This document shows, one piece after another, positions 1 through 8,489 of a DNA stretch of 64,000 bases. The first letter of the stretch is position 1; each line of letters begins with the position of its first letter. The notes beneath the pieces are model-generated. The model saw only the letters and a list, made by a program, of their open reading frames with translations. It was not told where the DNA came from and did no database searches. Source of the stretch: DASVWZ01 sp963715675 (GTDB lineage: Bacteria > Acidobacteriota > Terriglobia > Terriglobales > Acidobacteriaceae); NCBI GenBank assembly GCA_963715675.1, contig OY970265.1, positions 4,960,001-5,024,000 of the forward strand. The letters are read 5' to 3'. The position numbers were made by a program, and so were the translations under genes.

Positions 1-175
1 GGGTTTTTCCGCGGTGTGTGAAATCGCGATGCGACAATCCGAACTCCTGTCGAAGCGGTTAGCCTAAGTGGTGGGGGCCACCGCGGTCAATGATTGGGGC
101 CGCAAACGGCGAGGCGTGCATCGCCGCGGCTCTCCTGAGAATCCATAATTATAGGGGCGGTAAGGAGGGGTGATG

Positions 176-1102
176 ATGAAATGGCTATGCGGAGTTGTTT
201 TGTTTGCAGTCGTGGCCAGTGGTCTGGCAGTGGCTGCCGGCCAGGATCAGGCAACCGAGGGAGTTCCGGTGCACATGGTGGTGACCGTGGAGACGCGGCA
301 TGGAAGCAGCATGCCCACCATCCATCGCGAAGACGTGTGGGTTCGCCAGGGCAAAGACCGGCTGCGTGCCAGAGACTGGATGCCGCTCCAGGGCGACCGG
401 GCGGGGCTGCAACTTTTCGTCGTGATTGACGATGGCCTCAATACCAGTCTTGGTTCGCAAATCGATGATCTGCGGCAGTTCATCAGTGGGCAACCGGCGA
501 CCACCGCGGTGGGCGTGGGCTACATGAGAGACGGTACCGTACAGATTGCCCAGGATGTTACCTCCGATCACGCGCTGGCGGCGAAAGCCCTGCGACTTCC
601 GCTGGGCGAACCCGGCATCAATGCCAGCCCTTACGTGTCACTGGTGGACCTGATCAAACGCTGGCCTGAAACGCCGGTGCGGCGAGAGGTCCTTATGATC
701 ACCGACGGGATCGACCGTCTGTGGGATGGTGGCATAGGGGATCCCTATGTCGACGAAGCGGTCGAACAGATCCAGAAGGCGGGGGTCATCGTTTTTTCGA
801 TCTACAGTCCCGGCGTAGGGCATTACAGCCACAATTACTGGCGGACCAATTGGGGGCAGAACTATCTGTCTCAAGTTTCAGAGGAAACGGGCGGTGAGTC
901 TTTCTACTTCATGAATGGCGCTGCGGTATCGTTCCTGCCGTACCTCGACGATCTTTCGCAGAAGCTGGGGCGCCAGTACTTGTTGACGTTCCTGGCCAAG
1001 CCCACCAAGAAGGCCGGACTGCAGAAGGTGAGAGTGCAGACCGAGGTGCCCGGCGTGGAGTTGGTGGCCGCGGATGCGGTTTGGGTTCCATCGGGGCAGT
1101 AA
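176..1102 (+). CDS. secreted VWFA-related acidobacterial-type protein
   Basis: A 308-residue protein with an N-terminal signal peptide (hydrophobic stretch ending near VAAG, residues 1-22). The middle holds a von Willebrand factor A-like fold: LQLFVVIDDGLNTS is where the metal-site DxSxS loop should be, and EVLMITDGIDRLWDG is the second conserved strand and loop. It matches the VWFA-related family that is expanded in Acidobacteria and whose function is unknown. The first metal-site motif reads DDGLN rather than DxSxS, so metal binding may be altered. Three starts are possible (GTG 170, ATG 173, ATG 176). AGGAGG at 163-168 fits ATG 176 best. Bases 1-169 hold no gene that I can support. The gene is convergent with the transhydrogenase operon. 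Confidence 0.85.
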   Translation: MKWLCGVVLFAVVASGLAVAAGQDQATEGVPVHMVVTVETRHGSSMPTIHREDVWVRQGKDRLRARDWMPLQGDRAGLQLFVVIDDGLNTSLGSQIDDLRQFISGQPATTAVGVGYMRDGTVQIAQDVTSDHALAAKALRLPLGEPGINASPYVSLVDLIKRWPETPVRREVLMITDGIDRLWDGGIGDPYVDEAVEQIQKAGVIVFSIYSPGVGHYSHNYWRTNWGQNYLSQVSEETGGESFYFMNGAAVSFLPYLDDLSQKLGRQYLLTFLAKPTKKAGLQKVRVQTEVPGVELVAADAVWVPSGQ

Positions 1103-1202
1103 GAGAGCGCATAAACGCATCCGTGGCGCACACGGGAGCCCCATTCGATTCCCCTCGTCGTTTCGCTCCGGTGTGATTTATAGCGGCTGCGCTTGCACCA
1201 TT

Positions 1203-2597
1203 CTAGTGGTGCTCGCCGGCCAGTTCGTGGACGATGTTGGTCACGAATTGTTTGGCGTCGCCAAACAGCATCAGGGTGTTGTCGAGATAATAGAGCGGGT
1301 TATCGATGCCGGCGAATCCGGGGTTCATGCTGCGCTTGATCACCATCACGGTGCGGGCCTTGTCGACGTCGAGAATCGGCATGCCGTAGATGGGGCTGGA
1401 TTGGTCCGTACGGGCTGCCGGATTGGTGACATCGTTGGCGCCGATGACCAGGGCGACGTCGGTCTGCGGGAAATCGCCGTTGATCTCATCCATCTCGATC
1501 AACCGGTCATAGGGCACGTCCGCCTCGGCTAGCAGAACATTCATGTGACCGGGCATACGGCCGGCCACGGGGTGAATGGCGAAACGAACGTCCACTCCGC
1601 GCTTGGTGAGCGCGTCATAAAGTTCGCGGACCTTGTGCTGCGCCTGGGCCACGGCCATGCCGTAGCCGGGGACGATAACCACGCGATTGGCAGCGGCCAG
1701 AATTCCGGCGGCTTCATCCGCGGTGGCGCTGTGCACGGTTTTTTCTTCCCCTCCCGCCACCGCAGCACTTTGAACCTGGCCGAAGGCTCCAAACAGCACG
1801 TTGGTGAACGACCGGTTCATGGCCTTGGACATAATGACGGACAGGATGAAGCCGGAGGATCCATCGAGAGCGCCGGCGATAATCAGCAGCTTGCTGTTCA
1901 CGACAAATCCCATGGCCGCGGCTGACAGTCCGGCGTACGAATTCAACAGCGAGATGACCGTCGGCATATCCGCTCCGCCGATCGGAATGATCATCATCAC
2001 TCCAAAGAACATCGGAACCAGCACCATGACGGGGAACAGGTGCCTGGCATCCGGGTGCATCACCAGGTAAACCGCGACCAGAACCGAGATGGCCAGAATC
2101 GACAGATTGACCAGATTCTGCCCTTTGTAGGTGATGGGGCGCTGGGGCAGAACTTCCTGCAGTTTGCCGGCGGCCATCAAACTACCGGTAAAGGTCAGCG
2201 AGCCGAGAATCACTTCCATGGAAATCACCGCCATCATGAACGGCGGCACGTTCGGCGAGCGCAAATAAAACTCCGCAGTGCCGACCAGGGTGACGCAAAA
2301 GGCGCCAAAGGCGTGGCTGAGCGCGGTTCGCTGCGGGACAGCGGTCATCTGCACCAGGCCGAGGGGAACTCCGATGCCGGATCCCAGCACCAGGGCGATG
2401 AAGATCCACTTGTAGTCGATGATGCCGTGTTGCAGGAGAGTGCCGGCGATGGCCAGCAGCATTCCCACCTCGCCGGCCCAGATGCCGTGGCGGGCGCTCT
2501 TGGGCGAACTCATCCACTTCAGCGAAAGGATGAAGAGAATGCTGGCGACAAGATAAACGATCTCGATGATGTGTTGACCGCCTGCGAATTCGTTCAT
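1203..2597 (-). CDS. pntB: NAD(P) transhydrogenase subunit beta
   Basis: A 464-residue membrane protein matching PntB, which carries the NADP(H)-binding domain and about half of the proton channel of the proton-translocating transhydrogenase. It reduces NADP+ with NADH at the expense of the proton gradient. The N-terminal 260 residues form many hydrophobic helices. The C-terminal domain has the dinucleotide-binding stretch VPGYGMAVAQAQHKV, then HPVAGRMPGHMNVLLAEA and VIGANDVTNPAAR, all hallmarks of domain III. Its start overlaps the stop of the preceding pntAB by 4 bases (ATGA), which implies translational coupling. Last gene of the minus-strand pntAA-pntAB-pntB operon. Length is usual for the family. 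Confidence 0.97.
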   Translation of the reverse strand: MNEFAGGQHIIEIVYLVASILFILSLKWMSSPKSARHGIWAGEVGMLLAIAGTLLQHGIIDYKWIFIALVLGSGIGVPLGLVQMTAVPQRTALSHAFGAFCVTLVGTAEFYLRSPNVPPFMMAVISMEVILGSLTFTGSLMAAGKLQEVLPQRPITYKGQNLVNLSILAISVLVAVYLVMHPDARHLFPVMVLVPMFFGVMMIIPIGGADMPTVISLLNSYAGLSAAAMGFVVNSKLLIIAGALDGSSGFILSVIMSKAMNRSFTNVLFGAFGQVQSAAVAGGEEKTVHSATADEAAGILAAANRVVIVPGYGMAVAQAQHKVRELYDALTKRGVDVRFAIHPVAGRMPGHMNVLLAEADVPYDRLIEMDEINGDFPQTDVALVIGANDVTNPAARTDQSSPIYGMPILDVDKARTVMVIKRSMNPGFAGIDNPLYYLDNTLMLFGDAKQFVTNIVHELAGEHH

Positions 2598-2890
2598 GGT
2601 TTTGTCGGCCGGCTGGACTTGAACATCTTGAGCATGCGATCGGTGATCAGGAAGCCGCCGACCACGTTGCTGGTGGCGGCGACGACGGCCAGGAATCCGA
2701 GCACGAAGGAAAGCGTGCTCTTGTGTTCGCCGACCAGCACGATTGCGCCGACAACCGCAATGGCGTCGAGGGCATTGGTCAGCGACATCAGCGGCGTGTG
2801 GAGCAATGGCGAAACCCGCCGGATGACTTCAAATCCGATGAAGCCCGCCAGTACGAAAACGAAAAGTCCATCAATCAGGGTGGAACCCAT
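2594..2890 (-). CDS. pntAB: NAD(P) transhydrogenase subunit alpha part 2 (membrane part)
   Basis: A 98-residue hydrophobic protein matching the small membrane subunit found when the transhydrogenase alpha chain is split in two. It has about three membrane helices and the typical string GFEVIRRVSPLLHTPLMSLT. It contributes channel helices next to PntB. It overlaps pntB by four bases. The gap of 131 bases to pntAA is large for such an operon and contains a repeat element (2921-2990). Confidence 0.95.
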   Translation of the reverse strand: MGSTLIDGLFVFVLAGFIGFEVIRRVSPLLHTPLMSLTNALDAIAVVGAIVLVGEHKSTLSFVLGFLAVVAATSNVVGGFLITDRMLKMFKSSRPTKP

Positions 2891-2920
2891 CCTGCCTCCT
2901 GCTTCGAAAAGCTTGCCCAG

Positions 2921-2990
2921 GCGCTAAAGCGCGGACACATGATTCAACGACTTCACGGCACGACTGCAGTCGCGCCCTTCTACAAAACCT
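2921..2990. repeat. dispersed repeat copy inside the pnt operon
   Basis: The stretch with GGCGCTAAAGCGC near its left end and TTCACGGCACGACTGCAGTC in its middle is clearly similar, with substitutions, to 6564-6629 (GGCGCTTAAGC, then TTCAACGGCACGACTGAAAT and a CCCTTCCAC end). Both lie between genes. It separates pntAA from pntAB and could affect mRNA processing there. The name and mechanism of the family are not known to me. Confidence 0.6.
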
Positions 2991-3021
2991 GGTACGAATC
3001 CGGCCGAACATTCCGACCGCA

Positions 3022-4197
3022 CTACCCCGCGGGCGTTGCCAGCGGCGGCAACTGGAAAAACTCCCGCGTCCGTTGATGCACGATTTGCCCGTCGCTGGTG
3101 AGCAAAGTTTCGCTGATGATCGGATCGTCCGCGGGGGGACGTAGCTTGCCGTCCTTCACCAGGTTCAAAAGGAAAGCCATCAGATTGCGCGAATACATCT
3201 GGCTGGCGTGATATGGAACCGAGCTGGCCAGGTTGATGGGGCCCATAATCATGACGCCGTGCTCGATGACGGTCTTGCCGGCCTGGGTCAATTCGCAGTT
3301 TCCGCCGCGTTCCGCCGCGAGGTCGACGATGATGGAGTGCAGGGCCATGCCCTTTACCATGTCCGCCGTAACCAGAATCGGCGCCTTTTTGCCCGGGATG
3401 ACCGCGGTGGTGATGACCACGTCGCTTTCCATCACGACTTTTCCTAGAAGTTCGCGCTGCTGACGATAGAAATTTTCGTCCTGGGCTTTGGCGTAGCCGT
3501 GGGCGTCCTGAGCATCCTTGGCTTCAATAGCCAGTTCCACGAAGCGGGCTCCCAGGCTCTGCACCTGTTCTTTCACTACCGGACGCAAATCGTAGGCGGA
3601 AACAACGGCTCCCAGGCGGCGTGCCGTAGCAATTGCCGTCAATCCCGCCACGCCGACGCCTAAGATCAGCACGCGGGCTGGAGTCACGGTTCCAGCGGCG
3701 GTGGTCAACATGGGAAAAATGCGCGGCGAATTGTCGGCTGCCGTCAGCACCGCCCGGTATCCGGCAACCGTGGACATGGAGGAGAGAACGTCCATGCTCT
3801 GCGCGCGGGTGGTGCGAGGCATGAACTCGACTGCGAAGGCCTTGGCGCCGGTCTGCGCGATTTGTTGGACGACTTCGGCCGAGCCCAAGGGACGGAGAAA
3901 TCCGATCAGAATCTGGCCGCGGCGCAGCAGTGGGAGGTCAGCTTTCCCGGTGATATCATTGGCGCCGTAGCAGAGCACCTGAACAATGATGTCGGCGCCT
4001 GCAAAAACGGTGGCGCGGTCGGGTGCGATGGTCGCGCCCTTCTCGACATACTGCGCGTCGAGATAGCCAGCTTCGTATCCCGCGCCGGCTTCCACCATTA
4101 CCTGAAAGCCGGCTTTAATGAGGTTGGGAACGACGGCGGGGACCAACGCCACGCGCCGCTCGCCCGGATAACTCTCCTTGGGAACCCCGATGATCAC
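3022..4197 (-). CDS. pntAA: NAD(P) transhydrogenase subunit alpha part 1 (NAD-binding)
   Basis: A 391-residue soluble protein matching transhydrogenase domain I and the alanine dehydrogenase/PNT family. It opens with MIIGVPKESYPGERRVALVP, the usual family start. The NAD-binding Rossmann motif is RVLILGVGVAGLTAIATARR (about residues 178-197), followed by AYDLRP. The region DVVITTAVIPGKKAP matches the conserved part that contacts domain III. First gene of the minus-strand operon. The upstream region (4198-4347) is shared with the plus-strand paralogue pair and contains a Crp-type palindrome, so regulation could be bidirectional (inference). Confidence 0.96.
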   Translation of the reverse strand: MIIGVPKESYPGERRVALVPAVVPNLIKAGFQVMVEAGAGYEAGYLDAQYVEKGATIAPDRATVFAGADIIVQVLCYGANDITGKADLPLLRRGQILIGFLRPLGSAEVVQQIAQTGAKAFAVEFMPRTTRAQSMDVLSSMSTVAGYRAVLTAADNSPRIFPMLTTAAGTVTPARVLILGVGVAGLTAIATARRLGAVVSAYDLRPVVKEQVQSLGARFVELAIEAKDAQDAHGYAKAQDENFYRQQRELLGKVVMESDVVITTAVIPGKKAPILVTADMVKGMALHSIIVDLAAERGGNCELTQAGKTVIEHGVMIMGPINLASSVPYHASQMYSRNLMAFLLNLVKDGKLRPPADDPIISETLLTSDGQIVHQRTREFFQLPPLATPAG

Positions 4198-4280
4198 GGA
4201 AGCCTTTTCCTCGTGCTTAGGTCAAAAAGCCAACGGACATTGTAACGGATGGGAGAGGAGTTGTGTTGGGGAGGTCAGGG

Positions 4281-4331
4281 GTGTGAGCTTGGTCACAGAA
4301 ATACTTGCTGCCGGGGATACAATGGTGGCGT
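4281..4331 (+). promoter_or_regulatory. Crp-type class II promoter: operator plus -10
   Basis: TGTGA-GCTTGG-TCACA at 4282-4297 is a perfect match to the Crp/Fnr-family palindrome, centred at 4289.5. A -10-like hexamer TACAAT lies at 4318-4323, predicting a start near 4331. The palindrome is then centred about 41.5 bases upstream of the start, the classic class II activator position, and no good -35 is present. The start site is inferred. It would drive the gene at 4348. Confidence 0.65.
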
Positions 4332-4347
4332 CCGGCGGGAGGGATGT

Positions 4348-5055
4348 ATGAAGTCGTCTTCGCAGCCGCCTAGGAAGCCTTGCACGCTTTCCGATTCAGT
4401 TCATCGCCAACTCAACATGTATGCAATCGCAGCCAGCGCGGCGGGGGTGGGAGTGTTGGCGGTGGCACAACCTGCTGAGGGGAGGATCGTGTATACCCCC
4501 GCGCACAGGCACATTGGGGTCAACCAGAGGCTCGATCTGCACCTCGATAGCGAGAAGATTACTGATTTCGTTTTCGTAGATCGCAAAGGCACTTTAACCA
4601 GTCAGTGGTACGCCTCGCTTTCTGTGTATGGCCGCCGGGCGAATGAGGTGGTGGGGTACCAGACGAAGACATTTCATCTCTTGATTGTCTCCGCCCTAAG
4701 CGCGGGAGTTCGGATTGGGCCTAAGACTCCCAGCTTCATTCGGAAGGGTGGCATGGCTGGGTGCGGTACCTTCATGGGCTCGGGGTCGTGCGGCGGCAGG
4801 TGGTACCAGGCCCGGAATCGTTACCTCGGGCTAAAGTTCCAAATCAGCGGGGAAACTCATTACGGCTGGGCCAGATTGAGTATCTATGGCGACTTTCAGA
4901 GCCGGAAAACCACCGCCCTTCTGACTGGCTACGCCTACGAAACCGTGCCAAACAAGCCAATCATTGCAGGCCAGACCTCGAGTCCGGATGTTATCACACT
5001 GGAACCCGGCAGCCTCGGAGGGTTGGCGGCGGGACATCGCGGCACAAGTCACTAA
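4348..5055 (+). CDS. exported protein, first of a tandem paralogous pair
   Basis: A 235-residue protein that I recognise only as a family common in Acidobacteria. After a short polar start it has SVHRQLNMYAIAASAAGVGV, then a hydrophobic run ending in QPAEG, which looks like an unusual export signal with a cleavage site near residue 45, followed by RIVYTPAH. The middle has D-x-D-x-E repeats followed by ITDFVF. The C-terminus reads PDVITLEPGSLGGLAAGHRG. ATG 4348 is preferred over the upstream in-frame start because the neighbour at 5074 starts in the same GAATGTATGAAG-like context. The two proteins align over their full length, so this is a recent tandem duplication. Function unknown. Confidence 0.75.
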   Translation: MKSSSQPPRKPCTLSDSVHRQLNMYAIAASAAGVGVLAVAQPAEGRIVYTPAHRHIGVNQRLDLHLDSEKITDFVFVDRKGTLTSQWYASLSVYGRRANEVVGYQTKTFHLLIVSALSAGVRIGPKTPSFIRKGGMAGCGTFMGSGSCGGRWYQARNRYLGLKFQISGETHYGWARLSIYGDFQSRKTTALLTGYAYETVPNKPIIAGQTSSPDVITLEPGSLGGLAAGHRGTSH

Positions 5056-5073
5056 CTGAAGTCGGAGGAATGT

Positions 5074-5769
5074 ATGAAGCGACCTTCGAGGGAGCCTTCC
5101 ACGCTTTCGGACACAGTTCATTACCAGCTCAACATGTACGCGCTTGCTGCGAGCGCAGCGGGGGTAGGCGTGCTCGCCTTCGTGCAACCGTCGGAGGCCA
5201 AGATCGTCTACACAAAGATCCACCATGTTATGAAGGCGAACAGCAAGTTTGATCTCGACCTCAACCACGATGGGGTCACTGACTTCGTTATCGTCAAGAT
5301 GAAGGGATGGGTCGGCTGGACCCAGAACTCGCTTTACTGCGAGGATGCGCCGGGGAATGCCGTAGTAGGTAGGAGCAATACATACCACTCCGCTCGAGCG
5401 CTGAAGAGTGGCGCACGGATTGGTCCCGGCCGCCACTTCACCGAGGGCAGGTCGCACAGGGAAAGGATGGCAGTGGTCTGGCGTAACGATACTGCCTACG
5501 GGTCCTCTGGTTACTGGAGGGACGTTGCCAACCGCTACCTCGGATTGAAGTTCAAGGTTCATGGAAAAGCCCACTACGGGTGGGCGCGTTTGACCGTTCA
5601 ACTTCCGGGTTTTCCCGTTATTAAGGCTACCCTCACTGGCTATGCCTACGAGACCGTCCCGAACAAGCCCATCATCACGGGCAAGACCAAGGGGCCGGAT
5701 GTCATCACGCTGGAACCCGGCAGCCTAGGTCGGCTCGCCCGAGGAGCGGCTAGGCGATTGGGAGAGTAG
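5074..5769 (+). CDS. exported protein, second of a tandem paralogous pair
   Basis: A 231-residue paralogue of the preceding gene, 18 bases downstream and with a GGAGG ribosome site. It shares TLSDTVHYQLNMYALAASAA, the alanine- and glycine-rich hydrophobic run ending in PSEA, then KIVYTKIHH. DLDLNHDGVTDFVIVKM resembles a short calcium-binding dockerin or EF-like loop (DLNHDGVTD). The YLGLKF and HYGWARL strings are conserved in both copies. The C-terminal LEPGSLGRLARGAARR ends in a basic tail and resembles a degenerate LxxLxxGxxG-type surface-anchoring tail (inference). Function unknown. Confidence 0.75.
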   Translation: MKRPSREPSTLSDTVHYQLNMYALAASAAGVGVLAFVQPSEAKIVYTKIHHVMKANSKFDLDLNHDGVTDFVIVKMKGWVGWTQNSLYCEDAPGNAVVGRSNTYHSARALKSGARIGPGRHFTEGRSHRERMAVVWRNDTAYGSSGYWRDVANRYLGLKFKVHGKAHYGWARLTVQLPGFPVIKATLTGYAYETVPNKPIITGKTKGPDVITLEPGSLGRLARGAARRLGE

Positions 5770-5863
5770 CAACGCGATGAAGTGAGGTGCCACCTATATT
5801 GCTACCTTATTGGAGTATGGATTTCAGCTCGAACCCCGCACCCTTCGACTTCGTTCAGGGCAG

Positions 5864-5888
5864 GCTCGCGGGGACGCCCGCGCCTACA
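5864..5888. repeat. REP-like palindrome (GCGGG..CCCGC type)
   Basis: GCTCGCGGGGACGCCCGCGCC is an imperfect palindrome in the gap between the paralogue pair and the acetyltransferase, preceded by CCCTTCGACTTCGTTCAGGG. Related copies lie at 25838, 50074, 50631 and 52974. Confidence 0.6.
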
Positions 5889-5901
5889 TCGACGAGTTAA
5901 A

Positions 5902-6552
5902 TCAGCCTCGATCCAGCATGTGACTCAACCGCTGCTTTACCTCTGGCCACTCCGCTGCCACGATCGAATAGCGCGCCGAGTCGCGAGGGATGAAGTCGGC
6001 GGCCATGCGATGAGCGCGCAGAATTCCTTCGAACTTTCCGCCGATGCGTTCGATGGCCGCGCGCGAACGCTGGTTGCGGATATCGGTGTGCAGGCAGACA
6101 CGGAACACTTGCCAGGCTTCGAAGGCGTGGGTCAGCATGAGCAGCTTGGATTCGGTGTTGGCGGCGGTTCGAATTGCCGAGCGAGTGAGCCAGGTGTAGC
6201 CGATCTCGCAAACATCCGGATATTGGCGGCCATGGCGCGGGTGACCTTGCGGCCATGCCCATCGCTCGAGAAGCCAGAAGCGAGTGGAGCCGATGACGAC
6301 GCCGTCCTGCACGCGGACGGTCACGAACGGCACCGCGGTGCCCGCGTCCCGCCAAGCCAGAGCGGTATTGACGTAGCGGACGGCTTCGTCCTTGGTCCGT
6401 GGTACTGGACTCCATTGATAGAGGGATGGGTCTCCTGCTGCGGCGGCTACCAAGCTGTCGACATGGCGGTGGTCGAGCGGTTCAAGGCGAACGTGGGCGC
6501 CTTGCAAGGCAAGACTATCTGCTCCCGTGATTTGCAGCTCTGGTTGGTCCAT
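5902..6552 (-). CDS. GNAT family N-acetyltransferase (RimJ/RimL-like)
   Basis: A 216-residue protein of the GNAT fold, acetyl-CoA dependent. The opening LQGAHVRLEPLDHRHVDSL is typical of RimJ/RimL-type enzymes. EIGYTWLTRSAIRTAANTES corresponds to the strand and helix that cradle acetyl-CoA. VCLHTDIRNQRSRAAIERIG matches the conserved ...D..N..S..ai.klG segment. The substrate cannot be read from sequence. It stands alone on the minus strand. Confidence 0.88.
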   Translation of the reverse strand: MDQPELQITGADSLALQGAHVRLEPLDHRHVDSLVAAAAGDPSLYQWSPVPRTKDEAVRYVNTALAWRDAGTAVPFVTVRVQDGVVIGSTRFWLLERWAWPQGHPRHGRQYPDVCEIGYTWLTRSAIRTAANTESKLLMLTHAFEAWQVFRVCLHTDIRNQRSRAAIERIGGKFEGILRAHRMAADFIPRDSARYSIVAAEWPEVKQRLSHMLDRG

Positions 6553-6563
6553 CTAACTCCTCA

Positions 6564-6629
6564 GGCGCTTAAGCACGAACACAATTTCAGCGATTCAACG
6601 GCACGACTGAAATTCGTTCCCTTCCACGA
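6564..6629. repeat. dispersed repeat copy related to 2921-2990
   Basis: Shares GGCGCT.AAGC, TTCAACGGCACGACTG and CCCTTC.AC with the copy inside the pnt operon. Lies just upstream of the acetyltransferase start, in the gap to the lipase-like gene. Confidence 0.6.
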
Positions 6630-6649
6630 GCGGTTGCCGCGGCATTGTC

Positions 6650-8209
6650 TCACTGCGGCAACGGAACGAAGATCGCATTCGTCACGGTTGTATTCAGCAG
6701 ATCGGTGGCGGTGTCGGGAATGTCGCCGGCGGCGTCCAGTTCGGCGGGCGGGCCGAACCCCAACTGCTCGGAACTTGCCGAGTGGATAACGCCATTGATT
6801 TGGGTGAAGTCGGTGAGGCCGGCAACTTCACTCAGTGCGGGCACAATCGAGTCGCTGTCCTGATTGAAGATTTCGGGCCAACCAGTCGAGGTCAAGTGAT
6901 CGGCCAGATAGTCGCCCGAGCAAAAGTTGCGGATGAATGCCGCAGTCTGCGAACTGTCCAGCCCGTCCAGTTGGCTTTGCGACTCCAATCCCTGGATCAG
7001 CGCGGTGGGCAAGGGATGGGGAATCTGATGCTGCAGTTTCTTCAGGGCCGGGCTGAGGCTGCCGTCGAAGCCGTCGCCTTCGAGATCGTAGACTCCGCCG
7101 GTGGTTTTCTTTCCGTCCTTGAAGGTGACGGAACCGAAACTCGGGCTGCCGGCGGTTGCCAGCAGGCCGCGCACGCATTCGTTGTTGTGATCGATTAAAT
7201 GAATCGCCAGCGGCGAACCCCAGTGCGGAGTTCCGATGGTGATCACTTTATGGACCGACCCGAGCGCGAACGTGTTGTCAGCGTAGAAGTCGGAGACGAA
7301 GGGCAGGGTTCGGGTAATGTCCCCACCCATGCTGTGGGCGATAATGTCGGCTTGCACGCCAGCTACGGGGATGTTCTCCGGGTTTGTCCCTTTCTTGAAA
7401 TGCTGAATGAAGCTGGCAATCTGTTTCAGCACGCCGGGCGCGTTATAGGAGAAACCGAGAGAACTAGCCTGGGCGCTCTTGAGGCTACTCTTCGCCCAAC
7501 TGGGATAGGAGGGCGAATACGACTTGATCTGATTCCCAATCAGTTGCGAATAGTTCGCGCGGTTGACGTCGAATCGCGGGTCGGAAATCAAGGGAGTGAA
7601 ATTGTCCCAGGAGTGGCGATCACCCCAAAGTCCATGAATCAGCACCAGGGGCGGACGAAGAATGGTGACAGGCGTATCGGAGGTCGAGCCGGAATCGAGC
7701 GCTTCGGTGTGGAGCGTGATGAACCGCTCGGTAGAATTGCCGTCCTGGCCTTCGGGCCGGGGAAAATCGACCGGGACGCCGTAAATGGCAAAGGCCATCG
7801 GCCCGTTGCTCGTCTTGACTGCGGTGACCGTCAACTGACTCAGGGTGAAGCTGCTTGAGCCGATCGTGCCCAGGCCGCCGTCCTCGGCGGAAGAAGTGCT
7901 CTGCTGGCCCTGATCGTTGACCACGGTAAGGGTGAATTGCTCGCCGTCAGATTTTGCCGGGATGCGCACCACCATTTCGGTTGCGCCGTCTGCACCCACG
8001 CCGGCGACTACGCGGCCTTTTCTGGCCAGGATGTTCACGTTGGTCGTCACTGCCGGACCACTGAGCAGAGCCGGGACGGGATCAAGCAGCGTGAGCTTTG
8101 GAGGAGCATTCTGCGCGAACAGAGCCGGAACCAGCACACCTAATACGGCGATTCCAGAGAATCGGCGCATCGCTTTGGCACGAACGGAGAAAACCTTGCA
8201 GGAGAGCAT
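6650..8209 (-). CDS. secreted alpha/beta-hydrolase, lipase/esterase-like
   Basis: A 519-residue exported protein. The N-terminus MLSCKVFSVRAKAMRRF is basic and is followed by a hydrophobic signal ending in ALFAQ. An Ig-like or PapD-like beta region runs to about residue 170. Then PLVLIHGLWGDRHSWDNF gives the oxyanion-hole strand of lipases, and DIIAHSMGGDITRTLPF gives the nucleophile elbow (A-H-S-M-G-G, serine nucleophile). This combination is typical of secreted esterases and lipases of the alpha/beta-hydrolase fold. The start at 8209 is preferred over the longer reading because AGAGGA sits five bases upstream of that ATG. Substrate unknown. It stands alone on the minus strand. Confidence 0.85.
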   Translation of the reverse strand: MLSCKVFSVRAKAMRRFSGIAVLGVLVPALFAQNAPPKLTLLDPVPALLSGPAVTTNVNILARKGRVVAGVGADGATEMVVRIPAKSDGEQFTLTVVNDQGQQSTSSAEDGGLGTIGSSSFTLSQLTVTAVKTSNGPMAFAIYGVPVDFPRPEGQDGNSTERFITLHTEALDSGSTSDTPVTILRPPLVLIHGLWGDRHSWDNFTPLISDPRFDVNRANYSQLIGNQIKSYSPSYPSWAKSSLKSAQASSLGFSYNAPGVLKQIASFIQHFKKGTNPENIPVAGVQADIIAHSMGGDITRTLPFVSDFYADNTFALGSVHKVITIGTPHWGSPLAIHLIDHNNECVRGLLATAGSPSFGSVTFKDGKKTTGGVYDLEGDGFDGSLSPALKKLQHQIPHPLPTALIQGLESQSQLDGLDSSQTAAFIRNFCSGDYLADHLTSTGWPEIFNQDSDSIVPALSEVAGLTDFTQINGVIHSASSEQLGFGPPAELDAAGDIPDTATDLLNTTVTNAIFVPLPQ

Positions 8210-8489
8210 TACGTCCTCTTTCCGACCCCACGGTTGGGCGCACCAACCGGCAGGCCACCCCATCGGGGAGCATTATAACCTCAAATATCCCCAGGGAACG
8301 CAGCTAGCGAAGCGTTCAATCCTCCGCGCTTGCAAAAGCCAAACGAGAGGCCGGTTTCCTCCGGGGTGCCTGTGGGCTGCATGGCCGCCTTGAAAGTGCG
8401 CTTCTGTTTCCAACGAGGAACTGCATATGGCATACTACGGCGGTTGCAAAAAGCCGACCTGAGGCAAAAGTCCCCCTTGGAGTTCACTG

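Noticed and set aside
2040..2927. Plus-strand 295-residue open frame
   Set aside because: It lies antisense to pntB and pntAB, whose protein matches are clear. Its own translation is low-complexity and histidine- and glutamine-rich, as typical for shadows in GC-rich DNA.
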